Of a stretch of DNA of 64,000 nt, positions 18,001 through 26,619 are shown piece by piece. The notes under the pieces were generated by a model. That model saw nothing but the letters and a program-made list of their open reading frames with translations. It searched no databases and was not told the origin of the DNA. The translations under genes and the position numbers were made by a program. Origin of the DNA: Symplocastrum torsivum CPER-KK1 (lineage in GTDB: Bacteria; Cyanobacteriota; Cyanobacteriia; Cyanobacteriales; Coleofasciculaceae); NCBI GenBank assembly GCA_019358875.1, contig JAHHIF010000016.1, forward strand, positions 1-64,000. The letters run 5' to 3'. Position 1 is the stretch's first letter; every line of letters starts with the position of its first letter.

Positions 18001-19192
18001 TCGACATGCCATTGAGACAGGTGAAGGTTACGACATCGAATTCCGTATCATCATGCCCGATGGGAGCATCCGTTGGCTTGCCAGCAAAGGCCAAGTTTTT
18101 TACGATGAATCTGGTTTACCAGTGCGGATGGCTGGAATCAATCTCGACATTAGCGATCGCAAGTTTGCCGAGGAGCAACTGCGCCAATCACAAGCCTTAC
18201 TACACCTGGCATTAGATGCTGCCAACATGGGCTTTTGGGAGTGGAATCTTCAAACCGGAAAAGTCATTCGTTCACAAAGCCTTCAACGAATGTTGGGTTG
18301 GGTTCCCAACACAGCTGATGATACCAATGATGCCTTTCTCAAAATTCTTCACCCGGACGACCACGAGTTATTTAACAAAGCCGAACAACATGCCATTGAG
18401 ACGGGAGAAGGTTACGACATAGAATTCCGCATTTTATTACCGGATGGGAGCATTCGTTGGCTAGAAGCTAAAGGGCGAGTCATTTACGACGAAACTGGTA
18501 ATCCAGCCCGGATAGCTGGAATTGATGTAGATATTAGTGAGCGCAAACTTGCAGAGATAAAAATTAAAGAATCGCTACAGGAAAAAGAAGTCTTACTTCA
18601 GGAAATTCACCATCGAGTCAAAAATAATTTACAGGTAATCTCCAGCCTGCTTGATTTGCAATCTCAGCATATTCAAAATCAACCGATGTTGGAGATCTTC
18701 CGCGAAAGTCAAAGCCGTATTCGATCTATGGCACTTGTCCATGAGAAATTGTATCAATCTAAAGATTGTGCCAAAATTATTTTTGTTGATTATGTTGAAA
18801 CCTTGACAAGCTACTTATTTCAAGTCTATGGAGTGAAGGCTGAAAATATTACTTTAAATCTAAATATAGACGATATATCCTTAAATATTGACACAGCAAT
18901 ACCTTGCGGATTAATTATTAATGAACTTATCTCAAACTCTCTTAAATATGCCTTTCCAAATCGCAAAGAAGGAGTCATTACTGTTATTTTTCAATCCAGC
19001 CTTAATGGTCAGAGAAAACTAATAGTAAAGGATAATGGAATCGGGCTATCCGCTAATTTCAACTTAGATCATGTGAAATCCTTAGGACTTAAATTAGTCA
19101 ATGTTCTCACTAAACAACTTGAGGGAACAATTGCCGTGAACCGTAACGCCGGAACCGAATTTAGGATTAGCTTTTTAGAAATAAATCATTAG
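15065..19192 (+). CDS. soluble multi-PAS sensor histidine kinase (HisKA_2 type)
   Basis: A 1375-residue kinase with nine PAS/PAC units and no membrane segment. PAC ends (DITERK, DISDRK, DISERK) mark the units: 1 (1-110), 2 (115-240), a coiled coil, 3 (280-400), 4 (410-520), 5 (530-650), 6 (655-775), 7 (789-905), 8 (917-1035), 9 (1045-1165). Units 3, 5 and 6 are close relatives (NPNxIFVKxxxGKYxLAN), as are 7, 8 and 9 (LRLALDAANMGFWDWN). The phosphoacceptor is in LLQEIHHRVKNNLQVISSLL (His about 1182), which defines the HisKA_2/HWE-like class, followed by ATPase motifs NELISNSLKYAF and DNGIGL. The next gene, a receiver-kinase hybrid, starts 15 bases downstream and is the likely partner. Confidence 0.95.
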   Translation: MTEQIQEAFWLTSADYQQLLYVSPAFETIWGRLRESLYTYPGGHLNLIVDSIHPSDRERVVAAFGNLLEGEYRAEYRLVRPDGSIRWVRSRSFPVQNPFGETWGIAGLSEDITERKQSEERFRTMFESAPIGIVLVDSNGRFLQTNPTFQELFGYTDTELQNLSCIDLTHPEHQVENANLFQELFLGKRTRFSLEKRCFRKDGCIIWVNVSVSVVCDANGLPQYAIGMIQDISDRKHAELELFQARDQLEQRVAERTAELEQANIRLQQEIAERSAVQEALKSQQEFLRAVLDINPNLIFVKNRQGKYTLANQAYADFYGISLENVLGKTDAEVNPNPEDVEQCVAQDREVFTTLQQKFIPEQSCYTVTGERRWYQTIKKPLFSSHGQVSQILGIATDITRRKQAELELQQAKEQLRAVLDAVPGYVSWISAQGRYLGVNRQLSDSFNLSPDAFVGKELGFLKNSPEFTQFMTQFLASSAQTDRQVIEVQVNGSTRSYLIAAQKYQQSTMAVLVGIDITERKQAEEALNAQKEFLQTIIDSNPNAIFVINTEGKYVLANQVYADCHGTTVEDVIGKTAADLHPNQASVEDYIDQDQEVIATLRQKFMPEELHTLSGEGRWYQTTKKPLFSSDGQVCQILGVATDITERKLAQEALKAQKEFLQIIIDTNPNRIFVKDREGKYILANKACADFHGIAVEDLLGHTDAEVMLDPADVKLFVKEDLEVLTTLQTKCSPEVPCHTPTGAVRWWSVIKKPLLSKDGQAFHVFGVCTDITERKLAEEQVRESEAQLRLALEAARMDSWNWNFQTGKIIRSNNFQQLYGFTPNPSGVTYEEFLELVHPEDRDHIRQTDERALETGDGYDSEFRIILPDGSLRWVQSKGQVFYDETGKAVRMAGVNLDISDRKFAEEQLRQSEEQLRLALDAANMGFWDWNLQTGKVTRSSNLERLYGWVPNTADEIKDRFFKTLHPDDYKLLKEADRHAIETGEGYDIEFRIIMPDGSIRWLASKGQVFYDESGLPVRMAGINLDISDRKFAEEQLRQSQALLHLALDAANMGFWEWNLQTGKVIRSQSLQRMLGWVPNTADDTNDAFLKILHPDDHELFNKAEQHAIETGEGYDIEFRILLPDGSIRWLEAKGRVIYDETGNPARIAGIDVDISERKLAEIKIKESLQEKEVLLQEIHHRVKNNLQVISSLLDLQSQHIQNQPMLEIFRESQSRIRSMALVHEKLYQSKDCAKIIFVDYVETLTSYLFQVYGVKAENITLNLNIDDISLNIDTAIPCGLIINELISNSLKYAFPNRKEGVITVIFQSSLNGQRKLIVKDNGIGLSANFNLDHVKSLGLKLVNVLTKQLEGTIAVNRNAGTEFRISFLEINH

Positions 19193-19207
19193 GAGATTTA
19201 AAGAAAA

Positions 19208-20836
19208 ATGGGAAGAGCAAGAATTTTAATTGTTGAAGACGAAAGTATTGTAGCCCTTAATATTCAAAATCGGTTAGAAGGCATTGGGTATACAGTCGTG
19301 GCAAATCTTACCTCCGGAGAAGCCGCGATTCAATCGGTTGAAGAAACACACCCTGACTTAGTGCTGATGGATATTAAACTCAAGGGAAAAGTTGATGGTA
19401 TTGAGGCAGCAGGACAAATCCGCAGTCGCTTCCACATTCCAGTTGTATATCTCACAGCTTACACGGATGAGGAAACTATCAATCGAGCGAAAGTCAGCCA
19501 ATCATATGGTTATATTCTCAAGCCTTTTGAGGCAAGAGATTTATGCACAACTATTGAAGTCGCTCTCTACAATCACCAGATGGAGCAACAGCGTTATGAG
19601 AGAGAGAAGTGGCTAGCAACGACACTGAGAAGTATTGGTGATGCTGTGATTACCACCGACTCTCAAGGGCTAATCACCTTTATGAATCCGGTTGCCGAAG
19701 CGCTCACCTGTTGGAAACAAGAAGAGGTTTTAGGTAATGATTTAACCCAGGTTTTCCAAGCAATCAACGAAAGAACAAGAGAAACTATTAATAATCCAGT
19801 CACGTTAGCTCTCCAGAAGGGCGTTAGTGTAGACTTGGAAAACCACACTCTCCTGATTACAAAAGATGGTAGAGAAATCCCAATTGATGATAGTGCTGCA
19901 CCGATTAAAAATGATGAAGGTAAAATTACTGGAGCTGTCTTAGTTTTCCATGATATTACTGAGCAACAGCAAGCTCATGCCACTCTACAACAAACCAATG
20001 AAGAACTAGGAAATCGAGTTGAGGAGAGTAATGCTCAATTGCGGCAGATAAATGAACAACTACGAGCAGAAATTGAGCGCCGTCAGCATTTAGAAAATGA
20101 ACTAATCTTTGCTCTTGAGAAAGAACGAGAACTCAATGAATTAAAGTCACGAATTGTTGCTACCGTTTCACATGAATACCGTACCCCACTTACTACAATC
20201 CTGACCTCTACTGAGTTGCTTGAACACTATAGTTTAAAATGGACTGAGGAAAGAAAGAAGAAGCATTTCGAGCGAATTAAAATAGCTGTTCAATACTTAA
20301 CAAAGCTAGTCAATGATGTGCTACTTGTTAACCAAGCTGAAGCTAGGACAATACAGTTCACTCCAGCACCAGTAGATGTAGAGTCCATTGTTCGTGAACT
20401 CGTTACAGAATTTCGGTCAAATACAGAGCATCAACACACAATTAATGTGGAGTACCAAGGCGCTGTTACTAACGTACTTCTAGACGAAAAACTTGTACGA
20501 TCAATGCTAAGGAACTTGCTCTCCAATGCTATCAATTATTCTCCTGAGGGTAGCGAGATTCAGTTAGAGTTGATTTTTCAACACGATGAGCTGGTGTTTC
20601 GCATATCTGACCAAGGTATTGGTATTTCTCCTACTGACCAAGCTCATATATTTAATGCATTCTTTCGGGGTAATAATGTTGGTACGGCTCCGGGCGTTGG
20701 ATTGGGATTAGTAATTATTAAAGAATGTGCGAACTTGCATAATGGTAGGGTTGTTGTAGATAGTGAATTAGGTCGAGGAACGACATTTACTATTAGCCTT
20801 CCCTTACATTCACAAGTCAACTCTAAAAGAGAGTAA
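19208..20836 (+). CDS. hybrid protein: receiver, PAS, histidine kinase
   Basis: A 542-residue cytoplasmic protein. Residues 5-120 are a receiver with acidic pair ED (10-11), phosphoacceptor Asp55 in LVLMDIKL, Thr83 and Lys105. Residues about 133-260 form a PAS domain (SIGDAVITTDSQG, ending DITEQQ). After a coiled coil comes a classical HisKA box (ATVSHEYRTPLTTILTS, His about 322) and an ATPase domain with NLLSNAINYSPEG, DQGIGIS and GVGLGLVIIKE. Receiver-first hybrids typically take phosphate from an upstream kinase; the nine-PAS kinase 15 bases upstream is the obvious donor. Output is not visible, since no DNA-binding domain or further regulator adjoins. Confidence 0.95.
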   Translation: MGRARILIVEDESIVALNIQNRLEGIGYTVVANLTSGEAAIQSVEETHPDLVLMDIKLKGKVDGIEAAGQIRSRFHIPVVYLTAYTDEETINRAKVSQSYGYILKPFEARDLCTTIEVALYNHQMEQQRYEREKWLATTLRSIGDAVITTDSQGLITFMNPVAEALTCWKQEEVLGNDLTQVFQAINERTRETINNPVTLALQKGVSVDLENHTLLITKDGREIPIDDSAAPIKNDEGKITGAVLVFHDITEQQQAHATLQQTNEELGNRVEESNAQLRQINEQLRAEIERRQHLENELIFALEKERELNELKSRIVATVSHEYRTPLTTILTSTELLEHYSLKWTEERKKKHFERIKIAVQYLTKLVNDVLLVNQAEARTIQFTPAPVDVESIVRELVTEFRSNTEHQHTINVEYQGAVTNVLLDEKLVRSMLRNLLSNAINYSPEGSEIQLELIFQHDELVFRISDQGIGISPTDQAHIFNAFFRGNNVGTAPGVGLGLVIIKECANLHNGRVVVDSELGRGTTFTISLPLHSQVNSKRE

Positions 20837-20887
20837 ATATTAGCTATCTTAGACACAAAATACTAATCAAAATTTTATTAGAAAATT

Positions 20888-21274
20888 CTAACTTTCATAT
20901 ATCTCCAAGGGTAAGCCGTCTGGGTCTTGGAAAAAGGTAAAACGCTTTCCTGTAATCTCGTCAGTTCTAATCTCTTCTACCTTCACATCTTTGGCTTGGA
21001 GATAGGCAACTGATTCAGCGATATCATCAACCTCAAAGGCTAAATGTCTTAGACCACAAGATTCGGGTCGGCTAACACGCTGGGGAGGGTTGGGAAAGGA
21101 AAAAAGCTCGATGCAATCACCGCTATTTAGTTGTAAATCTAATTTGTAAGAATTTCTGGATTCTCTAAAGGTTTCATTAATTACTGAAAACCCTAAAACA
21201 TTTACATAAAAATGCTTCGATGTCTGATAATCAGAGCAAATAATAGCAACGTGATGAATTCTTTTTGTTTTCAT
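20888..21274 (-). CDS. VOC (glyoxalase/dioxygenase superfamily) protein
   Basis: A 128-residue vicinal-oxygen-chelate protein. The N-terminal RIHHVAIICSDYQTSKHFY carries the first metal-ligand His, followed by VLGF, SGDCIELFSFP, the second half LRHLAFEVDDIAESVAYL with another ligand His, and the terminal FFQDPDGLPLEIYE with the last Glu. Order and length match the YaeR/GloA2-like group of glyoxalase I relatives, whose substrates are mostly unproven. It is convergent with the hybrid kinase gene and probably monocistronic. Confidence 0.9.
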   Translation of the reverse strand: MKTKRIHHVAIICSDYQTSKHFYVNVLGFSVINETFRESRNSYKLDLQLNSGDCIELFSFPNPPQRVSRPESCGLRHLAFEVDDIAESVAYLQAKDVKVEEIRTDEITGKRFTFFQDPDGLPLEIYES

Positions 21275-21425
21275 AACTCAATAATCTACAATTAAGATGC
21301 ACAACAGCTTATCAATACTCCTCCGTTCTGAACTTCTTTCAACCTCTAAATTTCTCTAGCCAAAACAGGAAGTTACTCGTACACCATAGTACCCTCAAGG
21401 GAATGGTACTAAATCATTAAGTGGG

Positions 21426-21968
21426 ATGCCTACTCAAACTATTGAAATTCTCTCAGCCGAAGACCTACGCCGTACAATTACCCGTTTGGCTTCTCAAGTT
21501 ATTGAAAAATCTGGAGAGTTGTCCAAACTTGTACTAGTGGGTATTTATACTAGAGGCGTTCCTTTAGCAAAGCTTTTGGGGCGTCAGATCGAAATACTAG
21601 AACAGGTACAGGTGCCTGTGGGGGCGCTAGATATTACGTTTTATCGGGATGACCTGGATCAGATTAGCGTTCGGACACCAGCGAAAAGTGAGATTCCTTT
21701 TGATCTTTCAGGCAAGACAATCGTGTTGGTGGATGATGTCATTTATAAAGGGCGCACGATTCGCGCTGCCCTGAATGCGGTAACGGAATATGGTAGACCG
21801 CAAGCGATTCGCTTATTGGTTCTAGTAGACCGAGGACATCGTGAGGTGCCGATTCGCCCAGACTTTACGGGCAAGCAGCTACCAACATCTGCCGAAGAAC
21901 AGGTAAAAGTTTATCTCCAAGATGTAGATGGACGAGATGGTGTGGAGTTAATCAGAACCCTCTCTTGA
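21426..21968 (+). CDS. pyrR: bifunctional PyrR: pyr regulator and uracil phosphoribosyltransferase
   Basis: PyrR belongs to the type I phosphoribosyltransferases. In Bacillus it binds pyr mRNA with UMP and also has uracil phosphoribosyltransferase activity; in cyanobacteria the RNA role is less certain. The 180 residues show [12 protein letters not shown], the DITFYRDDL loop, the PRPP-binding [18 protein letters not shown], and [18 protein letters not shown], all diagnostic. The ATG at 21426 follows GTGGG, a weak Shine-Dalgarno. The pyrimidine gene pyrD is 27 kb away, so no pyr operon is formed here. Confidence 0.96.
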   Translation: MPTQTIEILSAEDLRRTITRLASQVIEKSGELSKLVLVGIYTRGVPLAKLLGRQIEILEQVQVPVGALDITFYRDDLDQISVRTPAKSEIPFDLSGKTIVLVDDVIYKGRTIRAALNAVTEYGRPQAIRLLVLVDRGHREVPIRPDFTGKQLPTSAEEQVKVYLQDVDGRDGVELIRTLS

Positions 21969-22160
21969 TGAGTGTTATGCGATCGCATATCTGCAAATCT
22001 AGAAAATAGGTATTAGGGGTTAGGTGGTAAGGGAGAGGGATTTTCATCGCAATGTTAGTTCGCTCTACTTGCATGGGTGGCTATCTTGAAAGTACGGACA
22101 AAGACCAGCAGGAAGTAACAGCGCTACTGGATGACATGGTTTTCTAAAGGAGCTTTCGCC

Positions 22161-22778
22161 ATGATTCAAGCCATACCCAAGACTTTAACCTTTGATGAAT
22201 TCATTGCCTGGTATCCAGATAACTCATCAACACGCTACGAACTGCACGACGGAGTAATTTTTGAGGTGCCTAAACCAACGGGCTCGCACTCGGAGGTAGC
22301 CGGGTTTACATCCGGCGAACTGTTCCTAGAAATTCGGCGCTCTCGACTGCCTTACTTCATTCCCAAGGAATGTGTCGTCAAACCTGCACGAGAGTCGAGT
22401 TATGAACCAGATGTCATCGTCCTAGATAAGATTGGCGTTACTGACAACGAACCTCACTGGGAAAGGGAATCCATTATCATGCTGGGAACTTCCGTTCGTT
22501 TGGTTATAGAAGTCGTTTCAACAAATTGGAGCGATGATTATGCCCTAAAACTAGAGGACTACGAAGCGATGGGCATTCCTGAGTATTGGATTGTAGACTA
22601 TCTATGATTAGGCGGTAGGCGCTACATCGGCAACCCAAAACGACCTACGCTTAGTGTCTACCAATTAGTCAAGGGTGAATACCAACTTAAGCAGTTTACG
22701 GAAGGTTCGCGCATCGAATCCCCAATATTCCCAGAACTGAACTTGACGGCACAACAAATCTTTAACGCTGGGCAGTAA
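22161..22778 (+). pseudogene. Uma2 family (DUF820) gene with an in-frame TGA
   Basis: The ATG at 22161 follows AAAGGAG and begins a Uma2-family restriction-endonuclease-like fold: TFDEFIAWYPDNSSTRYELHD, FEVPKP, the PD-(D/E)XK-like YEPDVIVLDK and VRLVIEVVSTNW, then YEAMGIPEYWIVDYL. A TGA at 22605-22607 stops it after 148 residues. Beyond it the same frame continues with the normal family C-terminus (LGGRRYIGNPKRPTLSVYQ, then FPELNLTAQQIF) to TAA at 22776. A single change of GGA to TGA explains it. The truncated product would keep the putative active site, so residual function cannot be excluded. Uma2 proteins are abundant in cyanobacteria and their role is unknown. Confidence 0.85.
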
Positions 22779-22790
22779 CCCAATGTATTG

Positions 22791-22860
22791 CCTTGCGCCT
22801 TCAGCTTTTATGTAACCCTTCTGCCTTTTCGCCTTCTACCTTGTTCGCCTTCTGCCTTCG
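22791..22860. repeat. STRR of CCTTCTGCCTT type
   Basis: A run of CCTTC-TGCCTT-like units with variants (CGCCTTCTACCTT and others) lies between the Uma2 pseudogene and the IPP isomerase gene. Shorter versions occur near 14890 and 26523. Confidence 0.6.
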
Positions 22861-22948
22861 TCAACATTTTGAGATGGGGAAGTAGGGATATAGAGAGGTA
22901 GACAAGTGTTGAGTTTTGAGAGGTGAGGGCGAGTGAGGCACAATCTCG

Positions 22949-24028
22949 ATGGGACAATCAAAATTGTCAATCAACCGGCATAGAGTAAAGTTTGAAGATA
23001 TGAGAGAGACCCAGACCCGGAAAGCAGACCATATACGGATTTGTCTGGATGAAGATGTGCAATTTCATGGCGTAACCAATGGACTGGAGGGCTACCGCTT
23101 CACCCATTGTTGTCTGCCAGAACTAAACCGCAGTGAGATTGATATAAGAACGAAGTTTTTGGGGAAATGGCTGGGAGTCCCGTTGCTGATTTCTTCGATG
23201 ACAGGTGGAACAGAACAGGCAAAAACGATTAATTTTCGTTTAGCTGAAGTTGCCCAACATTACAAGCTAGCAATGGGTGTCGGTTCCCAGCGAGTAGCGG
23301 TGGAGAATCCGCAGGTGGCTGATACATTTGCTGTGCGATCGCACGCCCCAGATATTCTCTTATTTGCCAATCTTGGCGCGGTTCAGCTGAACTACAGTTA
23401 TGGGCTGGCTGAGTGTCTACGTGTGATAGACCTTTTAGAAGCTGACGCTTTAATTTTGCACCTCAATCCCTTGCAAGAGTGCATTCAACCGAAAGGGGAT
23501 ACTAACTTTAAGGGATTAATTGACAAAATCAATATTCTGTGCAACAAAATCCCTGTACCAGTGATTGTTAAAGAAGTGGGAAATGGCATCTCTGCTGCCA
23601 TGGCACAGAAGCTACTCGATGCGGGTGTCACAGCGATTGATGTCGCAGGTGCGGGTGGAACCTCTTGGGCAAAGGTGGAAAGTGAACGAGCCTTAAATAT
23701 CCAGCAGCGGCGGTTGGGATTGACATTTGCTAACTGGGGCTTGCCAACAGCGGAGTGTATTACGAGTATCCGAGCGATCGCACCAGAAATTCCCTTAATT
23801 GCATCTGGAGGACTGCGTGATGGCTTAGATGTTGCCAAAGCGATCGCACTGGGAGCGGACATTGCGGGTTTAGCCTTGCCCTTCCTTCAAGCCGCCGCCG
23901 AATCAACCGATGCCGTTGAGTCCCTAGTACAGCTATTGAGTGCAGAAATTACCACCGTTCTCTTCTGCACGGGTAATGCTAATCTATCTCAACTCAAACA
24001 CTCGAACGCCTTGCAAAAGTTAGCATAA
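22949..24028 (+). CDS. fni: type 2 isopentenyl-diphosphate delta-isomerase
   Basis: Type 2 IDI interconverts isopentenyl and dimethylallyl diphosphate with reduced FMN and NADPH, supplying isoprenoids for carotenoids, phytol and quinones; it is the usual form in cyanobacteria. Seen features are [16 protein letters not shown], the substrate/FMN loop [29 protein letters not shown] with the catalytic Gln, [23 protein letters not shown], and the flavin-phosphate loop [10 protein letters not shown]. The start at 22949 adds about 17 residues before the usual N-terminus; ATG 23000 is a reasonable alternative. It is likely monocistronic or grouped with sppA, which follows after about 160 bases. Confidence 0.95.
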   Translation: MGQSKLSINRHRVKFEDMRETQTRKADHIRICLDEDVQFHGVTNGLEGYRFTHCCLPELNRSEIDIRTKFLGKWLGVPLLISSMTGGTEQAKTINFRLAEVAQHYKLAMGVGSQRVAVENPQVADTFAVRSHAPDILLFANLGAVQLNYSYGLAECLRVIDLLEADALILHLNPLQECIQPKGDTNFKGLIDKINILCNKIPVPVIVKEVGNGISAAMAQKLLDAGVTAIDVAGAGGTSWAKVESERALNIQQRRLGLTFANWGLPTAECITSIRAIAPEIPLIASGGLRDGLDVAKAIALGADIAGLALPFLQAAAESTDAVESLVQLLSAEITTVLFCTGNANLSQLKHSNALQKLA

Positions 24029-24185
24029 AGATATTGAAAATGAGTGATTAATAATTCAGAAGTATGGTAAAGGAATGCATGAATTACAAATTTTGAATCT
24101 ATAATGCCTATCCAGCCCTCTCACATTGAGTTTAGGCTACGCTAACACTCGCTCACCTCCTCACCCTCTCATCCCCTCACACCAA

Positions 24186-26000
24186 ATGCGTCAATTCCTT
24201 AAGCAAACCTTTGCCAGCATGGTTGGCAGCCTTGCAGGTCTCATTTTGTTCTTTAGTTTAGGAACTGGTGGACTGATCTTTTTATTAATCGCCGCTGCCT
24301 CTAGAGACACAGGCCCACAAGTTAAGGATAAGTCAGTGCTGGTTTTTGATCAGTCGCTAAGCATTACTGATACTGATCCAACCTCAAGCACCAGCGAGGC
24401 GATTGGAGAGGCGCTATCGGGCGATAGTACAACATCTATTACCCTACGCACAGTTCTGGATACCTTAGAAAAGGCGCGTAAAGACGAGCGAATTGTTGCC
24501 GTCTACTTGGATGGGAGTAAAACCTCAACAGGTAGCGGCACTGGCTTGGCAACACTCAAGGAAGTCCGTGAAGCCTTGGAACGTTTTCGCAAATCTGGGA
24601 AAAAAATAATTGCCTACGATGTCGATCTAGGAGAAAAGGAATACTATCTGAGTTCTGTGGCAGATACAGTTATTCTCAATCCGATGGGGGTTATGGAAAT
24701 CAATGGCTTTAGCTCTCAGCCACTCTTCTACACCGGGGCACTACAAAAATACGGTGTTGGTGTTCAGGTGATTCGGGTAGGAAAGTATAAGTCAGCCGTT
24801 GAACCGTTCGTTCTCAAAAAATTAAGTCTGGAAAATCGACAGCAGACTCAAAGCTTGTTGAACGATCTTTGGAGTGAATTTATCACGACAGTTAGCAAGA
24901 GTCGTAAAACCACGCCTCAACAGTTACAAGCAATTGCTGATACTCAAGGGGAGTTGATGGCAACACAGGCACGTCAACGAGGTTTGGTGGATCAGGTTGC
25001 CTACCTTGACCAAGTTGTGGCTGACCTCAAGAAGCTAACTGGCAGTGACGAGGACGATAAATCGTTTGAGCAGATTAACTTGGCGACCTACAGCAACGTT
25101 GAAAGTAATGACTCCAAGAAGAGCAGCGACAATAAAGTGGCATTAGTGTATGCCGACGGTGAAATTGTTGATGGTCAAGGGGGTGCCCAGCAAGTCGGTG
25201 GTGATAGCTTTGCTCGACAGTTGCGCCAGTTGCGTTTGGATGAGGATGTCAAGGCAGTGGTGCTGCGGATTAATAGCCCTGGTGGTAGCGCTACAGCCTC
25301 TGAGGTGATTCAGCGGGAAGTCCGTCTCACTCGCGAGAAGAAGCCAGTGATTGTCTCAATGGGCGATTATGCGGCTTCTGGAGGCTATTGGATTGCCACA
25401 GGAGCCAATCATATTTTTGCAGAACCGAGTACGATTACGGGTTCCATCGGCGTGTTTGGACTACAGTTTAATGTTCAAAAGCTAGCAAACGACAACGGCA
25501 TCACTTGGGATGTTGTGAAAACGGGTCGTTATGCGGATAGTTCTACGGTTTCTCGTCCCAAGACACCTCAAGAATTAGCGATCGCACAACGTTCAGTTAA
25601 CCAAATTTACTACCAGTTCCTCAACAAAGTCGCTGAATCTCGAAAACTTCCGGCACAAAGAGTGGCACAAATTGCTCAGGGGCGGGTTTGGTCAGGTCAA
25701 GATGCTAAGCAACTGGGGTTAGTCGATGACCTGGGCGGGATCGAGGATGCGATCAACTATGCGGCTAAACAAGCCAAACTGGGAAATAACTGGGAACTGC
25801 AAGAGTATCCAGAAGTTCGCAGCTTAGAAGAACGGATTTTGAAGACATTTACCGATGAGGCAAGCACCCAAAAGGCAGAACAAGCGAATCCCTTGACTGC
25901 CGAGTTTATGAAGCTACAAGCCGATTTAGCACTTCTCAAAATGATGAATGACCCTAGAGGTGTCTATGCCCGTCTGCCGTTCAATTGGCGAATTGAATAA
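24186..26000 (+). CDS. sppA: signal peptide peptidase SppA, 67-kDa type
   Basis: A membrane-anchored serine protease of family S49 that degrades cleaved signal peptides; in cyanobacteria SppA has also been linked to light acclimation. The ATG at 24186 gives the N-terminal anchor (MVGSLAGLILFFSLGTGGLI) as residues 12-40. A TTG 60 bases upstream would add a non-family extension. The long form has two tandem domains. The general base Lys is in VGKYKSAVEPF (about 202) and the nucleophile Ser is in GDYAASGGYW (about 398), followed by TITGSIGVFG. At 604 residues the length matches the E. coli-type enzyme. The C-terminal end is predicted soluble. Confidence 0.95.
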   Translation: MRQFLKQTFASMVGSLAGLILFFSLGTGGLIFLLIAAASRDTGPQVKDKSVLVFDQSLSITDTDPTSSTSEAIGEALSGDSTTSITLRTVLDTLEKARKDERIVAVYLDGSKTSTGSGTGLATLKEVREALERFRKSGKKIIAYDVDLGEKEYYLSSVADTVILNPMGVMEINGFSSQPLFYTGALQKYGVGVQVIRVGKYKSAVEPFVLKKLSLENRQQTQSLLNDLWSEFITTVSKSRKTTPQQLQAIADTQGELMATQARQRGLVDQVAYLDQVVADLKKLTGSDEDDKSFEQINLATYSNVESNDSKKSSDNKVALVYADGEIVDGQGGAQQVGGDSFARQLRQLRLDEDVKAVVLRINSPGGSATASEVIQREVRLTREKKPVIVSMGDYAASGGYWIATGANHIFAEPSTITGSIGVFGLQFNVQKLANDNGITWDVVKTGRYADSSTVSRPKTPQELAIAQRSVNQIYYQFLNKVAESRKLPAQRVAQIAQGRVWSGQDAKQLGLVDDLGGIEDAINYAAKQAKLGNNWELQEYPEVRSLEERILKTFTDEASTQKAEQANPLTAEFMKLQADLALLKMMNDPRGVYARLPFNWRIE

Positions 26001-26135
26001 GCGAAGCCGCAAGGCGAAATTTTGGCTAATCTTAAAACAACGATAAAGTTGGGTAGAAATACGGTTACATTTTGCCCAGAGATAGGTAAAGTAGATGAGA
26101 AGACACAGCCATTATTAGCTTTTTTGCATCCATCC

Positions 26136-26378
26136 ATGGGTAGAAAAAATAACCGCTTCTTAATTCTGATCGCAACCTGTAGTATCACTGGCGTCATTCT
26201 TGGCGGTACTACAAGCTGGGCATCGACTAATCAATGCTTGGAAGCCAATAATTTAACGAGTGAGTGCTTGACCCAAGACCCCATTCACAAAACAGTCCAC
26301 GGAATGAGCGTTGGCTTGCTAGCAGGAGCGGGTGCAGCAGTTGGTGCTGCCTTTCAGTTGAAGCGTCAAGGGGATTAG
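26136..26378 (+). CDS. small membrane protein, unknown function
   Basis: From ATG 26136 the frame codes for 80 residues: a signal-anchor-like helix (FLILIATCSITGVILGG), a Cys-containing middle (NQCLEANNLTSECLTQD), and a C-terminal helix (GLLAGAGAAVGAAF) with a basic tail. Two membrane passes are likely, with the two cysteines on the far side, where they may form a disulfide. The longer frame from 26022 begins with TTG and has an unconvincing N-terminus. It follows sppA by 135 bases. I do not recognise a family. Confidence 0.55.
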   Translation: MGRKNNRFLILIATCSITGVILGGTTSWASTNQCLEANNLTSECLTQDPIHKTVHGMSVGLLAGAGAAVGAAFQLKRQGD

Positions 26379-26425
26379 GGGGATTCCAGGCTAGTACCGC
26401 TACACGGAATTGACAAAAATCTTGT

Positions 26426-26448
26426 GGGATGGGCATCTTGCCCGTCCC
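26426..26448. repeat. palindrome GGGATGGGCA...TGCCCGTCCC
   Basis: Near-perfect 10-bp arms (one G-T type mismatch) with a 3-base loop. This motif recurs between genes in filamentous cyanobacteria, to my memory. It lies 48 bases after the small membrane gene and may serve as its terminator, although no T-run follows. Confidence 0.5.
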
Positions 26449-26580
26449 GACGGGAGCAAGTTAAATGTGGAATAGCTTATCCAGTTAAAAAAGGTTAAAA
26501 AGCTTACTGTGCAAGCAATATTCCTTCTGCCCTGGAGCCTCCTAGCTTCTGCCTTCTTGGACTAAGGACTGGGCGAAGTT

Positions 26581-26619
26581 CCCTAATCCCCAGCCCCCAA
26601 TCCCTAATCCCCAATTCCT
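26581..26619. repeat. STRR heptamer array overlapping the ppsA stop codon
   Basis: CCCTAATCC / CCCCCAATC / CCCCAATTC heptamers. The array runs through the end of ppsA: the last codons of ppsA (encoding Gly-Ile-Gly-Asp) and its TAG are read from the repeat. Confidence 0.65.

Noticed and set aside
22052..22147. 31-codon frame before the Uma2 pseudogene, following GGGAGAGGGA
   Set aside because: Too short and unrecognised; it could be a leader peptide or a remnant but nothing beyond the Shine-Dalgarno supports it.
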